From positions 1 to 17,438 of the forward strand of contig JAFLSP010000021.1 in the NCBI GenBank assembly GCA_022510885.1: 17,438 bases of DNA, in the 5' to 3' direction. The DNA is from Treponema sp. GTDB taxonomy: Bacteria > Spirochaetota > Spirochaetia > Treponematales > Treponemataceae. Both the position numbers and the translations under genes were made by a program. Below, one piece after another: positions 1 to 6,385 of the stretch (its first letter is position 1; every line of letters begins with the position of its first letter). Below the pieces are notes generated by a model. It saw nothing but the letters and a program-made list of their open reading frames with translations, searched no databases and was not told where the DNA came from.

Positions 1-151
1 GGTCTACAGAAACCTCACGCAATGCCTGACGAGCAGAATCGTTTCCCATAACCGTGGGATCCGGCTCGGCAAGGCTCGTATTTCCCGTACTCTGCGCAAA
101 CAGTATGCCACTTACGGCAACCGCCAAGAATGTTGCAATTGCTTTCTTCAT
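1..151 (-). CDS. flaA: Flagellar filament outer layer protein, FlaA family (partial, N-terminal end only)
   Basis: Only the first 50 codons lie in the window; the gene runs off the left edge. The start ATG (complement of 149-151) comes 2 nt after the stop of the flaA-like gene before it, so the two are almost certainly co-transcribed. The visible part is a signal peptide: a Lys-Lys n-region, a hydrophobic core, then LFA|Q at residues 17-20, followed by a polar mature start. The call rests on the neighbouring FlaA gene, the similar signal peptide (both begin MKK and end FA|Q) and the paired flaA genes known in treponemes. FlaA proteins are exported to the periplasm and sheathe the FlaB core of the endoflagellum. 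No diagnostic FlaA domain residues are inside the window, so another exported protein cannot be excluded. An AGGA about 12 nt upstream, inside the previous gene, is a weak ribosome-binding site. Confidence 0.6.
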   Translation of the reverse strand, partial: MKKAIATFLAVAVSGILFAQSTGNTSLAEPDPTVMGNDSARQALREVSVD

Positions 152-153
152 AG

Positions 154-945
154 TTATCTACCATCCTGTGAAACATTGCTGCTCGATGCAGCCGAACCAT
201 TGTCAGAGCCGCCGAATTCAACACCCTGCAATTCATATCCATCAAACACATTGCTGAGCGTGTTCGTCGTATACTTGAGCTGGTCGATGAAAATATCAAA
301 GTCATCGACAAATTCATTCGGGTCGGTACGGATTCTGAAGCCCACAAAGCTCATCGTGCGCGGACCGGTGCGCAGCCGCGAACGCTGCTTGAGGTAGCTC
401 GGCACAGAAACGATGATGTTCTTCCACCCGTTAAATGCGAGATTTCCCGCAGGAAGCGTATACACACGACCGTCTGCGTCACGCACGAGCAAATCAATGA
501 AGTACAGATAATTCGCGCCCCATACCCAAAAGTCAATCTGCGTCACGGTACCTTTACAGGGAATCTCAAACGGCTTGCCGTCCACTTCCGGATAAATCTC
601 AAACCAGTTCTCGCCCTTGCGCTTGTAAGCGATTTCCACGCCGAGCACCTTGGGCGTCTTCTCAGACGCACCCGTCAGCAGCCGCAACGAATTCGGCTGA
701 CCGTCAAAATACTCCAGCTTGGGAAAGCCGTTCTCGTCATCGACGAACGCGCTCGCCTGAACGTTCCACGTCCAGTTGAGCCGCTCACCCGCCTGAAAGC
801 CCTTGCCCGGCACGTGATAATCCTGCGCGCCCACATTGTCAAAGTCATCGACAACAACCGTCTCCACCGCCCTGCTGCTCGGCTGTGCGAAGCCAAACCC
901 AGCGGCAAAAGCAAGGCTTACAACAATCGCTATGCCCTTCTTCAT
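154..945 (-). CDS. flaA: Flagellar filament outer layer protein, FlaA family
   Basis: A 263-residue exported protein of the spirochaete FlaA family, the sheath of the periplasmic flagellar filament. A signal peptide spans residues 1-20 (MKKG n-region, Ala/Val/Phe core, cleavage predicted at FA|Q). The mature part has features I associate with FlaA: a VVVDDFDN start (30-37), a WFEIYPE segment (114-120), an aromatic FWVWGANYLYF stretch (139-149), the NLAFNGWKN segment (168-176) and FVDDFDIFIDQLKY near 212-225. The C-terminus is Ser/Gly/Asn-rich and looks disordered. The start at 945 is chosen over an upstream in-frame ATG (978) because AAGGAGA sits 6-7 nt before it and the signal peptide begins there. 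A strong promoter lies about 95 nt upstream (1045-1073). The second flaA-like gene follows after 2 nt, so both should be made from one message. Family confidence is high; which FlaA paralogue this is cannot be decided here. Confidence 0.88.
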   Translation of the reverse strand: MKKGIAIVVSLAFAAGFGFAQPSSRAVETVVVDDFDNVGAQDYHVPGKGFQAGERLNWTWNVQASAFVDDENGFPKLEYFDGQPNSLRLLTGASEKTPKVLGVEIAYKRKGENWFEIYPEVDGKPFEIPCKGTVTQIDFWVWGANYLYFIDLLVRDADGRVYTLPAGNLAFNGWKNIIVSVPSYLKQRSRLRTGPRTMSFVGFRIRTDPNEFVDDFDIFIDQLKYTTNTLSNVFDGYELQGVEFGGSDNGSAASSSNVSQDGR

Positions 946-1044
946 TCGATTCTCCTTCAGTCCGTCCCCCGACCTCATGGTCAGAATGACATCGTTATTA
1001 TTATCGATATCCGTTCATAAAACATGAGACAAATTCGTACTCCT

Positions 1045-1073
1045 ATTCTATAACGCCGCGCGCTCTTTGTCAA
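1045..1073 (-). promoter_or_regulatory. Sigma-70-type promoter of the flaA pair
   Basis: On the minus strand TTGACA (1068-1073) and TAGAAT (1045-1050) are separated by exactly 17 nt. This is a full -35 consensus and five of six -10 positions. Transcription would start near 1038 and give a leader of about 93 nt before the flaA start at 945. The leader contains an imperfect inverted repeat (988-994 with 1005-1011, one mismatch). Confidence 0.75.
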
Positions 1074-1106
1074 ACCATTTTGCGGGTATTTCGCGATTTT
1101 TAAATC

Positions 1107-1135
1107 TTGATTTTATCGCAAAACGGGCGTACCAT
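1107..1135 (+). promoter_or_regulatory. Probable promoter of the aldolase gene
   Basis: TTGATT (1107-1112) and TACCAT (1130-1135) are 17 nt apart, giving a predicted mRNA start near 1142 and a leader of about 47 nt. It is divergent from the flaA promoter, whose -35 lies about 34 nt to the left, so one regulator bound between 1074 and 1106 could affect both. Confidence 0.55.
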
Positions 1136-1144
1136 AGAGATACA

Positions 1145-1166
1145 GGCAAAATCTTACATTTTTGCC
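1145..1166 (+). promoter_or_regulatory. Perfect inverted repeat at the 5' end of the aldolase mRNA
   Basis: GGCAAAA (1145-1151) and TTTTGCC (1160-1166) form a perfect 7-bp stem with an 8-nt loop. It begins 3-4 nt after the predicted transcription start and ends 10 nt before the Shine-Dalgarno (1176-1183), leaving the ribosome site free. As RNA it would be a 5' hairpin that could protect the message; as DNA it has the symmetry of an operator. The two cannot be separated from sequence. Confidence 0.5.
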
Positions 1167-1188
1167 GACAGAGACAGAAGGAGTTTCT

Positions 1189-2187
1189 ATGACGAGCTAC
1201 AAAGAGCTTGGCCTCGTGAACACGAAGGAGCTGTTCGAGAAGGCGATGAAAGGCGGATACGCGGTTCCGGCGTATAATTTCAATAATATGGAACAGCTGC
1301 AGGCAATCATCCAGGCGTGCGTGGAGACGAAGTCGCCGGTCATCCTGCAAGTCTCTTCCGGCGCGCGCAAGTACGCCAACAAAAACCTACTGAAGAACAT
1401 GGCGCGCGGCGCGGTCGAGTACGCGCACGAGCTGGGCTACGACATCCCGATTGTCCTGCACCTTGACCACGGCAACTCGTTCGAGCTGTGCAAGGACTGC
1501 ATCGACACGGGCTTCTCCTCAGTGATGATTGACGGCTCTTCCCTGCCCTACGACGAGAACGTCGCGCTCACCAAGCAGGTCTGCGAGTACGCGCACTCCC
1601 GCCCCGACTACGTGACCGTGGAGGGCGAGCTGGGCGTGCTTGCCGGCGTGGAGGACGACGTTGCCGCCGAGGAGAGCAAGTACACCAAGCCCGAGGAGGT
1701 GCAGGATTTCGTCAGCAAGACCGGCGTCGACTCGCTGGCAATCTCAATCGGCACGAGCCACGGACGCTGCAAATTCACGCCCGACCAGTGCACGCGCAAC
1801 GCAGACGGCATCCTGATTCCGCCGCCGCTCGCGTTCGACGTGCTTGAGGCAATCGAAAAGAAACTGCCGGGCTTCCCGATTGTCCTGCACGGCTCGTCGT
1901 CAATCCCGATTGAGTACGTCAGGCAGATTGAGCAGTTCGGCGGGAAAGTGCCCGACTCCGTGGGAATCCCGGAGGACCAGCTGCGCAAGGCGGCAAAGTC
2001 CGCGGTCTGCAAAATCAACATCGACTCAGACGGGCGCATGGCGATGACCGCCGCAATCCGCAAGGTGTTCGCCGAGCAGCCGTCGGAATTCGACCCGCGC
2101 AAGTACCTCGGCCCCGCCCGCGACGAGCTGAAGAAGATGTACGCCCGCAAGAACGTGGACGTGCTCGGCTCGGCGGGCAAGGCATAA
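1189..2187 (+). CDS. fba: Class II fructose-bisphosphate aldolase
   Basis: Cytoplasmic, zinc-dependent aldolase of 332 residues that reversibly cleaves fructose-1,6-bisphosphate to dihydroxyacetone phosphate and glyceraldehyde-3-phosphate in glycolysis. The class II (TIM-barrel) landmarks are present: the substrate-pocket start AVPAYNFNN (25-33), the metal/catalytic motif HLDHG (91-95, Asp93 as catalytic acid and His94 as zinc ligand), VEGELG (144-149), GTSHG with zinc ligand His191, LHGSSS with His234, and the phosphate-binding KINIDSD (275-281). The ATG at 1189 is chosen because AGAAGGAG (1176-1183) lies 5 nt before it; an in-frame upstream start at 1162 would fall inside the leader hairpin. 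The G/C-ending codon use suggests high expression. It has its own promoter and a terminator just after the stop, so it is probably monocistronic. Confidence 0.95.
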   Translation: MTSYKELGLVNTKELFEKAMKGGYAVPAYNFNNMEQLQAIIQACVETKSPVILQVSSGARKYANKNLLKNMARGAVEYAHELGYDIPIVLHLDHGNSFELCKDCIDTGFSSVMIDGSSLPYDENVALTKQVCEYAHSRPDYVTVEGELGVLAGVEDDVAAEESKYTKPEEVQDFVSKTGVDSLAISIGTSHGRCKFTPDQCTRNADGILIPPPLAFDVLEAIEKKLPGFPIVLHGSSSIPIEYVRQIEQFGGKVPDSVGIPEDQLRKAAKSAVCKINIDSDGRMAMTAAIRKVFAEQPSEFDPRKYLGPARDELKKMYARKNVDVLGSAGKA

Positions 2188-2206
2188 TCCGCGCAAGCAA
2201 CACGAG

Positions 2207-2248
2207 ATGGCGGCGTGTCCCCGTGGCGCGCCGCCATTCTTTATTTTT
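2207..2248 (+). terminator. Rho-independent terminator of the aldolase gene
   Basis: ATGGCGGCG (2207-2215) pairs perfectly with CGCCGCCAT (2229-2237): a 9-bp GC-rich stem and 13-nt loop, followed by a T-rich run (2238-2248). It lies 19 nt after the fba stop. No T-run follows the hairpin on the minus strand, so it should end only the rightward transcript. The T-tail runs into the last codons of the convergent membrane-protein gene. Confidence 0.85.
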
Positions 2249-2888
2249 GCCGAGAAACGAAACGCATCACGCGCGAAAGGCAGGCAGTCCGGACGGCAAC
2301 GACCGCGACATATATAAAGAAATCGAATCCCTGCACGACCAAGGGGAACGCATAATGCCATAACGTCTCAAGCAAGGCGGGAAAGGCCATCTCAAAAACC
2401 GACAGCACAATCGGAACGACGCGCACGATTCCCTTCTGCGCGTATGCCTCCGCAAACACCCGCAACTCGTGCGCGGCCGCGACCACCGCAAGCAGGTACA
2501 GCACGGGCTTCACGAACAGCGCGAAGAACGGCAGCGGCGCGGGACTCGCAAGCATCTCGGCAGGCAGGTAGACCGCATAGAACGGCAGCATGAACAGCGC
2601 GAACGAAGCGAGTTTCGTTTCCCACGCCCCGCGGACGGCCAGCATGAACACGGCATACGCGACGCACGGCACGGCCACGCAGGAAACAGCGTCTTTAAGG
2701 AAAAAGAACGCGACGCTTGCCCCATCATACGGCGTTCGGAAGAGGAAAAATCCCCGGAACACGCAGACAAGCCCCGCAAGAATCAGCGCGGAAAGCGCCG
2801 TCAAAAGGCGCGGGCGCACGAACTCAAATCGCCCCGCGGCATAATACACGAAGGCGCACGGAAACAGCAGCAAGGCAAAAAGACTCAT
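2241..2888 (-). CDS. Multi-pass membrane protein of unknown function
   Basis: I do not recognise this protein. It has 215 residues and is very hydrophobic, with about six or seven probable membrane helices (roughly residues 2-18, 28-48, 64-86, 92-112, 121-141, 157-175 and 183-200). A charged stretch between the last helices (HELRVFAEAYAQKG, about 140-153) probably forms a loop. It ends in a basic tail (RVMRFVSRQK). The start at 2888 is chosen because it is the first Met of the first helix and a promoter (2894-2922) ends 5 nt before it. Two in-frame ATGs further upstream (3008 and 2963) would lie upstream of that promoter and have no ribosome-binding site. It stands alone, tail-to-tail with fba. 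Its role is unknown; a small inner-membrane transporter or sensor component is possible, but no motif supports a choice. Confidence 0.75.
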   Translation of the reverse strand: MSLFALLLFPCAFVYYAAGRFEFVRPRLLTALSALILAGLVCVFRGFFLFRTPYDGASVAFFFLKDAVSCVAVPCVAYAVFMLAVRGAWETKLASFALFMLPFYAVYLPAEMLASPAPLPFFALFVKPVLYLLAVVAAAHELRVFAEAYAQKGIVRVVPIVLSVFEMAFPALLETLWHYAFPLVVQGFDFFIYVAVVAVRTACLSRVMRFVSRQK

Positions 2889-2893
2889 ACCCC

Positions 2894-2922
2894 ACCATAC
2901 CACGAAAACGCCCGCCTGTAAA
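2894..2922 (-). promoter_or_regulatory. Promoter abutting the membrane-protein start codon
   Basis: On the minus strand TTTACA (2917-2922) and TATGGT (2894-2899) are 17 nt apart. The -10 ends 5 nt before the ATG at 2888, so the predicted mRNA start falls on or within a base or two of the start codon. This suggests a leaderless message. Confidence 0.5.
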
Positions 2923-2978
2923 CCTTGCCGGGCAATGCGGCTACCCGCGCAAAAACGAGCCATATTTACTCGCGCTAC

Positions 2979-3013
2979 TAGACACATCGCGCCGTTTTCT
3001 GCTATCATATACT
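2979..3013 (+). promoter_or_regulatory. Probable promoter of the infC operon
   Basis: TAGACA (2979-2984) and TATCAT (3003-3008) are 18 nt apart; an overlapping TATACT (3008-3013) is a second possible -10. The leader to the TTG start at 3059 would be about 40 nt, which is too short to hold an L20-type autoregulatory leader. Confidence 0.45.
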
Positions 3014-3058
3014 ACGCTTTGAACAGTGTTTGCGTTCTACAGACACAGAGGAGGATAG

Positions 3059-3589
3059 TTGGCAGATAAAGGATTGCGGATAAATGAACAAATCCGCGTG
3101 CGCGAGGTTCGTCTGATTGACGATGCGGGCGGAAAGAACGGGATTGTTCCCACTCGTGAGGCTCTCGCATTGGCAAAGGAACGAGACCTGGACCTTGTGG
3201 AAGTTTCGCCAAACGCAAATCCGCCGGTCTGTAAAATCCTAGACTATGGCAAGTACCGGTTCGAGCAGGAAAAAAGGCTCCGTGATTCCCGCAAGAACCA
3301 GAAAGCACTGAAGAACAAGGAAATCCGTATGCAGCCGAAAATCGGTTCGGGTGACCTTGACACCAAGGCAAAGCACGTGCAGGAATTCCTGGACGAGGGA
3401 AACAAGGTGAAGGTGACGATTCGCTTCCGCGGTCGTGAGCTTGCCCACACGGAACTCGGCTACGATGTCCTGAACGAAGTGACAAAACGCCTGCGCGAAG
3501 GCTCGTTCGGCGTGGAGAGGCCTGCCGCAATGGACGGTCGGTTCATGTCCATGACGCTGAACTCAAAAGTCAAGCAGGGCGACAAATAA
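3059..3589 (+). CDS. infC: Translation initiation factor IF-3
   Basis: A 176-residue IF-3, which binds the 30S subunit, keeps it apart from 50S and checks start-codon/initiator-tRNA pairing. The N-terminal domain shows [16 protein letters not shown] (6-21), [17 protein letters not shown] (37-53) and [12 protein letters not shown] (58-69). A basic linker follows ([22 protein letters not shown]), then the C-terminal domain with [12 protein letters not shown]. The length is normal. The start is TTG, not ATG, with AGAGGAGGA (3047-3055) just before it (AGGAGG ends 4 nt from TTG). Non-ATG starts are a well-known feature of infC and allow IF-3 to limit its own synthesis. It is the first gene of infC-rpmI-rplT, with the L35 gene 16 nt downstream. 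Confidence 0.96.
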   Translation: MADKGLRINEQIRVREVRLIDDAGGKNGIVPTREALALAKERDLDLVEVSPNANPPVCKILDYGKYRFEQEKRLRDSRKNQKALKNKEIRMQPKIGSGDLDTKAKHVQEFLDEGNKVKVTIRFRGRELAHTELGYDVLNEVTKRLREGSFGVERPAAMDGRFMSMTLNSKVKQGDK

Positions 3590-3605
3590 GGAAAGAGGTA
3601 ATTTC

Positions 3606-3806
3606 ATGCCCAAGATGAAGACAAAGAAAGCCAGTGCGAAACGCTTTTCGCTGACGGGCACCGGCAAAGTGAAGTACAAGAAGATGAACCTTCGTCATAT
3701 CCTGACCAAGAAATCTTCAAAGCGCAAGATGCACCTTCGCGGCGCAGGCATCCTTTCAGAAGACTCTGCGGCGAAAATCCGCAAGCAGCAGCTTCCGTAC
3801 GGTTAA
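3606..3806 (+). CDS. rpmI: 50S ribosomal protein L35
   Basis: A 66-residue, very basic protein of the large ribosomal subunit. It opens with the L35 signature [20 protein letters not shown] (2-21), continues with [18 protein letters not shown] and ends in RKQQLPYG. Length and order (between infC and rplT) are as usual. AGAGG (3594-3598) is 7 nt before the ATG. Confidence 0.97.
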   Translation: MPKMKTKKASAKRFSLTGTGKVKYKKMNLRHILTKKSSKRKMHLRGAGILSEDSAAKIRKQQLPYG

Positions 3807-3819
3807 TGAGGAGTAGGAA

Positions 3820-4179
3820 ATGTCTCGAGCAATAGACGGCACAAAACGCAAGAACCGCCGCGTCAAGCTCCTGAAGCTCGCAAAAGGCTTCACGGGTCGG
3901 CGCGGAACAAACTACAAGGCCGCGAAAGACGCGGTCGTCAAGGCACTCCGCCACGCATACGTTGACCGGCGCGACCGCAAGGGCGACTTCCGCCAGCTGT
4001 GGATTGCGCGTATCAACGCGGCGGTGCGCGATGAGGGGCTCACCTATTCGCGCTTCATCGACGGCTTGACGAAGGCCAACGTCGCCATCAACCGCAAGGC
4101 GCTGTCGAACATGGCGATTGAAGACCCGGTGGCATTCAAAGCCGTGGTGGATGTCGCGAAGAAAGCACTGAAGGCATAA
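3820..4179 (+). CDS. rplT: 50S ribosomal protein L20
   Basis: A 119-residue basic protein that binds 23S rRNA early in large-subunit assembly. The N-terminal arm KRKNRRVKLLKLAKGFTGRR (9-28) and the core RHAYVDRRDRKGDFRQLWIARINAA are characteristic. It is 13 nt after rpmI with GAGGAG (3808-3813) as ribosome-binding site. The next gene starts 2 nt after its stop, so the transcript clearly continues past the classic three-gene operon. Confidence 0.97.
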   Translation: MSRAIDGTKRKNRRVKLLKLAKGFTGRRGTNYKAAKDAVVKALRHAYVDRRDRKGDFRQLWIARINAAVRDEGLTYSRFIDGLTKANVAINRKALSNMAIEDPVAFKAVVDVAKKALKA

Positions 4180-4181
4180 GC

Positions 4182-4706
4182 ATGATTTCCCTCGACCAAG
4201 TTCTGCTGTTGCAGCAAAAAGTAGAAAGCGCGGTGACGAGAATCGCCGAACTGAACCAGGCGGTCGCGCACAAGGATGCGGAGATTGCTGCTTTACGGAG
4301 CAAATGCGTAGAGCTCACAAATGCACTGTCCGCAAAAACGGAGCAGTTTTCTTCTTTTCAGACAGACCAGAGCAAGATTGAGGAAGGCATCTTGAAAGCA
4401 CTTGAACGCCTGAACGCCGTGGAAAGCACCGTGCTTTCCGTCGCGGCGCAGGCGGCTCAGCCTGCGGCACAAACGGCCGCCGAACAGCCGTTGCCGGCAC
4501 CGGAAGTATCCGATGCTCCCCATATTACGGAAGGACAACCGGTCATGCAACCGCCGGCAGAGGAGACAGTCTCCGCTATTGATGAGGGTGCCGAGATGGC
4601 ATTCGACGAGGGGTCGTCCATCACACCTGACATTTCATTTGACGATGCAAATCCTTCTCCCGCGCAACCAGACGGCACGTCGCAAGGACAGTTTGATATT
4701 TTCTAG
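4182..4706 (+). CDS. Coiled-coil protein, possible ZapB-like division partner
   Basis: A 174-residue protein with two clear parts. Residues 1 to about 85 are heptad-rich and predicted coiled coil, with repeated Leu/Ile spacing in segments such as LLLQQKVESAVTRIAELNQ and HKDAEIAALRSKCVELTNAL. From about residue 88 the chain is rich in Ala, Pro, Glu and Asp and looks disordered, ending in GQFDIF. The ATG is 2 nt after the rplT stop, so translation is probably coupled. The next gene is ZapA-like, and small coiled-coil proteins such as ZapB act beside ZapA at the FtsZ ring; that makes a divisome role plausible, but this is inference from position and shape, not from a recognised domain. The short conserved-looking C-terminal end after a disordered tail could be a docking peptide. 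Confidence 0.75.
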   Translation: MISLDQVLLLQQKVESAVTRIAELNQAVAHKDAEIAALRSKCVELTNALSAKTEQFSSFQTDQSKIEEGILKALERLNAVESTVLSVAAQAAQPAAQTAAEQPLPAPEVSDAPHITEGQPVMQPPAEETVSAIDEGAEMAFDEGSSITPDISFDDANPSPAQPDGTSQGQFDIF

Positions 4707-4720
4707 CACAAGGACATCAA

Positions 4721-5023
4721 ATGGGTTCATTGCAGATTGACGTGCTTGGCGCTTCGTTCGCTATACAGGCAAATGAAGAGAGCGCATACCTAAAAAAACT
4801 GCTTGATTATTACAAACGCATCGCGGAACAAATCGAAGAGAGCGGCTCGCTCAAGAATTCATTGCAGGTCGCCATTCTGACGGGCATCACGCTGTGTGAC
4901 GAACTGTACAAAGAAAAATCAAAAAAACAACAGATTGCCCATCAGCTCGTCAACGATGACGACAGCGAAGCGGAGCGGCTGACTATCGAAATGATTAAGA
5001 AAATCGACCAGGCACTCGGCTGA
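4721..5023 (+). CDS. zapA: Cell division protein ZapA-like
   Basis: A 100-residue protein resembling ZapA, which bundles FtsZ filaments at mid-cell. It begins with a short beta-rich head (LQIDVLGASFAIQANEESAYLKKLLDYYKRI), the ZapA head-domain pattern in which the protein binds FtsZ. A long helix follows (LQVAILTGITLCDELYKEKSKKQQ) that would form the dimerisation coiled coil. Length and layout fit the family; sequence signatures in ZapA are weak, so confidence is moderate to good. AAGGA (4710-4714) lies 6 nt before the ATG, and 14 nt separate it from the coiled-coil gene. Its TGA stop overlaps the next ATG by one base. Confidence 0.8.
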   Translation: MGSLQIDVLGASFAIQANEESAYLKKLLDYYKRIAEQIEESGSLKNSLQVAILTGITLCDELYKEKSKKQQIAHQLVNDDDSEAERLTIEMIKKIDQALG

Positions 5024-5493
5024 TGTTTTCTGTCTGGATTGATGCCGATTCCTGTCCCCAAAAAGTACGTGAATTCGTATTCTACCGAACCCAAAAACAA
5101 TCCGTTCCGCTCATATTCGTGGCAAACAGAAAGATTCCCCTACCCCCTGATGCGCAACTGATTGTATGCGCGCCGACAGAACAGGCAGCAGACGACTATA
5201 TTTTTGCGCATTGCCACAAAGATGACATTGTCATTACGCGCGACATTCCTTTTGCCGCCCGGCTACAAGGAAAATCCGTGCTCGTGATGAATGACCGTGG
5301 TACCGTTTTCACCAAAGAAAATATCGGCGAGCGGTTGAGCGAGCGCGATTTTATGCTGAATCTTGCCGAAATCGGCTTGGGGGATAGCAGAAAAAAGACT
5401 GTCTACGGGAGAAAAGAATTTGACGCATTTTGCCGTGCATTTGACAGAGATTTCTCGCAAAGACTGATGATTGAGCGGTACAAAAAGCCCTAA
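5023..5493 (+). CDS. YaiI/YqxD family protein (DUF188, UPF0178)
   Basis: A 156-residue protein of the YaiI/YqxD family, whose fold resembles PIN-domain nucleases but whose substrate is not established. Family motifs are clear: WIDADSCP (5-12), with the acidic residues Asp7 and Asp9 where a metal site would be; VANRKIPLP (33-41); ITRDIPFAARL (71-81); and NDRGTVFTKENIGERLSERDFM (90-111). Length is normal. The start codon shares its A with the zapA stop (TGATG), so translation is coupled. It ends the operon that begins with infC. No strong terminator follows, only a weak A/T-rich hairpin, and the next gene faces it. Confidence 0.88.
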   Translation: MFSVWIDADSCPQKVREFVFYRTQKQSVPLIFVANRKIPLPPDAQLIVCAPTEQAADDYIFAHCHKDDIVITRDIPFAARLQGKSVLVMNDRGTVFTKENIGERLSERDFMLNLAEIGLGDSRKKTVYGRKEFDAFCRAFDRDFSQRLMIERYKKP

Positions 5494-5506
5494 AACCACG
5501 TATTCT

Positions 5507-5524
5507 GAAAAAGAGACGCTTTTC
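5507..5524. terminator. Weak hairpin between convergent genes
   Basis: GAAAAAG (5507-5513) can pair with CTTTTC (5519-5524) with one bulged A and a 5-nt loop. It is A/T-rich and has no proper T-run on either side. It is the only structure I see in the 58-nt gap where the infC operon and the transporter operon meet, and it could end either transcript poorly. Confidence 0.2.
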
Positions 5525-5551
5525 TAACTCGCTTCGGGCAAACGACAAATC

Positions 5552-6385
5552 CTATGCCTTTTTCAGCAGTGAAAAATACAAGGGGCCAGCACCACCCGCG
5601 GTATCAGGCAAAATCTGCGCACCCAAACGTGTTTTCTCATACGTCGGCAAATCTTTTCTTTCCGGCAATACACTTTCATGCCAATCGGACGCGATAAGTG
5701 GCTCACAGACTTGCACGTCAGAAAATCTTTTGCACAAGCGTGCGACGACATCATCGTTTTCTGCGGAAGACAGCGCGCACGTGGCGTACAACAGATAGCC
5801 GCCGCGGGCAAGCATACGCCATGCGGACGACAACAAGGCCCACTGAGCGGCGGCAAGCGTCTTTATGCGTGATGGCGACCATTCGGCAAGATACTTGGGG
5901 TCAGCAAGCACGTGACGCTCTGACGAACATGGCGCATCAAGCAAAATCGCGTCAAACGCCTCTGATTGTGTACGGCACATTTTTGCACCGTCCTGACAGG
6001 TAACCGTAACGCGCGTCCGCACGGACTCGGGCAAACATCCATCGCACACTTTTAACAGGCGATTCCTGCGCCCAGCGGAGCGTTCATTCGCAAACAAGGT
6101 CGCGTCGGATTTCATTGCACGGGCAAGCACGAGCGTTTTACCGCCGGGAGCGGCACAGACATCCAAAATGCGCGTTGCATTCGCAAGCGGGAGCGAAAGC
6201 GCGGCACGGACGCTTGCGGCATCCAAGAAATACGATTCTGCACCGCCCCCGTTCCATTCTACATAATCGCTCTCGCCTTGCAGGGCAGTTTTGAGCGCAT
6301 TCCATCGTTCTCCAAATATTCCACGATAATACTGGTCGAAGCCGTCAGCACCGCAGAGCTTCTGCTTTTTCTGCGCCTGTTTCAT
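5552..6385 (-). CDS. RsmB/NOL1-NOP2-Sun family RNA (cytosine-5) methyltransferase, short form
   Basis: A 277-residue SAM-dependent methyltransferase that should place a methyl group on C5 of a cytosine in rRNA or tRNA. The catalytic core is complete: the SAM-binding ILDVCAAPGGKT (73-84), motif IV DAPCSSERH (150-158) with Cys153, and motif VI YATCALS (200-206) with the presumed nucleophile Cys203. Family members such as RsmB (about 430 residues) and RsmF carry an additional RNA-binding domain; here only about 70 residues precede the SAM motif, so no NusB-like N-terminal domain is present. Target choice must come from the core or from a partner. The ATG overlaps the stop of the GH3 gene by 4 nt (ATGA), making this the last gene of the tatT operon. 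Which RNA and base it modifies cannot be told. Confidence 0.9.
   Translation of the reverse strand: MKQAQKKQKLCGADGFDQYYRGIFGERWNALKTALQGESDYVEWNGGGAESYFLDAASVRAALSLPLANATRILDVCAAPGGKTLVLARAMKSDATLFANERSAGRRNRLLKVCDGCLPESVRTRVTVTCQDGAKMCRTQSEAFDAILLDAPCSSERHVLADPKYLAEWSPSRIKTLAAAQWALLSSAWRMLARGGYLLYATCALSSAENDDVVARLCKRFSDVQVCEPLIASDWHESVLPERKDLPTYEKTRLGAQILPDTAGGAGPLYFSLLKKA

Noticed and set aside
1001..1027. Possible sigma-28 flagellar promoter before flaA
   Set aside because: The -10 (ATCGATAA) is fair but the -35 position reads TCAT rather than TAAA, and a far better sigma-70 promoter lies 40 nt upstream.
3014..3058. L20-type autoregulatory leader before infC
   Set aside because: The predicted leader is only about 40 nt and shows no pseudoknot-forming arms.
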